Assembly (NCBI GenBank): GCA_009996555.1
Contig: JAACZX010000118.1
Coordinates: forward strand, 1 to 7,096
Direction: 5' to 3'
DNA: 7,096 nucleotides
DNA from: Chitinophagaceae bacterium
GTDB taxonomy: Bacteria; Bacteroidota; Bacteroidia; Chitinophagales; Chitinophagaceae
Positions 6,934 to 7,096 of this stretch are shown in pieces. The position numbers and the translations under genes are program-made. Each line of letters begins with the position of its first letter. Within the stretch, counting starts at the first letter, position 1. Under the pieces are notes generated by a model that did no database searches, had not been told where the DNA came from, and was given only the letters and a program-made list of their open reading frames with translations.

Positions 6934-6965
6934 AAAAAAAGAAAACCCATTAGAAAACGGGTTTT
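6934..6965 (-). terminator. Rho-independent terminator of the gene entering from the right
   Basis: On the minus strand, AAAACCC (6959-6965) and GGGTTTT (6942-6948) form a perfect 7-bp stem with a 10-base loop. A C and then seven T (6934-6940) follow, as in an intrinsic terminator. On the plus strand the stem is followed by GATAC with no further T run, so the direction is leftward. It lies 30 bases after the stop of the partial gene at 6996. Confidence 0.65.
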
Positions 6966-6995
6966 GATACTTGAATTATCAACATGAGGAAAAAG

Positions 6996-7096
6996 TTATT
7001 CGCAGGTTACAACGGCCTTGCAACGATTGTTTAACCGTTTACCTGTTATAAACAAAAATGATTCTACAATATGCACTTGAATTAAAACTGTGCATG
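6996..7096 (-). CDS. C-terminal end of an unidentified minus-strand gene (partial)
   Basis: A minus frame is open from the right edge to TAA at 6996-6998, giving 32 visible codons that end TGKRLNNRCKAVVTCE. Three Cys are visible, two of them (25 and 31 of the visible part) near the end. The composition is protein-like and the stop is followed after 30 bases by an intrinsic terminator in the same direction, which is the main reason to accept it. The 5' part is outside the window. Too little is visible to name a family, and 32 open codons alone are not strong evidence. Confidence 0.45.
   Translation of the reverse strand, partial: CTVLIQVHIVESFLFITGKRLNNRCKAVVTCE

Noticed and set aside
6790..6987. 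65-aa basic plus-strand frame
   Set aside because: It starts with GTG, runs straight through the terminator hairpin and is dominated by Lys/Arg from A-rich DNA.

Overview
The window is dominated by one very large minus-strand reading frame. It starts at 6519 and is still open at base 1, giving 2173 codons without a stop. I checked it line by line, and the frame register (codons at 1-3, 4-6 and so on) holds throughout. The product is a modular, probably secreted or cell-surface protein of the kind common in Bacteroidota. The organism is most likely a free-living member of that phylum, perhaps near Chitinophagaceae. This rests on protein style (beta-helix units ending in a DxDGNxR...DMGAYE signature, Ig-like repeats, an LWPPNHKM motif), the lack of Shine-Dalgarno sequences, and a candidate TTTG/TAnnTTTG-type promoter. 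No taxonomic marker gene is present.

Protein layout from N to C terminus (high to low coordinates): signal peptide; fibronectin type III-like domain; Cys/Asp-rich segment with MopE-type DxDxDGY and GDCDD motifs; three successive right-handed beta-helix modules, each closed by a choice-of-anchor-Q-like signature; a Cys-containing HYR-like domain; five tandem Ig-like units of exactly 80 aa (240 bp); a domain opening with LWPPNHKM; a PKD-like domain; and a Gly-rich stretch that runs off the left edge. The C-terminus, where a type IX secretion sorting domain would be expected, lies outside the window.

Right of this gene is about 580 bp of small features. A possible 38-aa single-pass membrane peptide (6581..6697, minus) ends 61 bp before the giant gene and could share its transcript. 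Upstream of it is a candidate promoter (6833..6861) overlapped by three CGGACA hexamers spaced 11-12 bp apart. Next comes a minus-strand intrinsic terminator (6934..6965), then the last 32 codons of another minus-strand gene entering from the right edge. All supported genes read leftward.

I found no tRNA, rRNA, CRISPR array, insertion sequence or phage gene. The numerous plus-strand open frames over 480..2434 are antisense shadows of the repetitive coding sequence. The most notable content is the architecture and repeat evolution of the giant protein: a tripled beta-helix module with different rung counts, and an Ig-like array whose variants suggest duplication of a two-unit (480 bp) block. 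I see no evidence for an enzymatic or defence system here.
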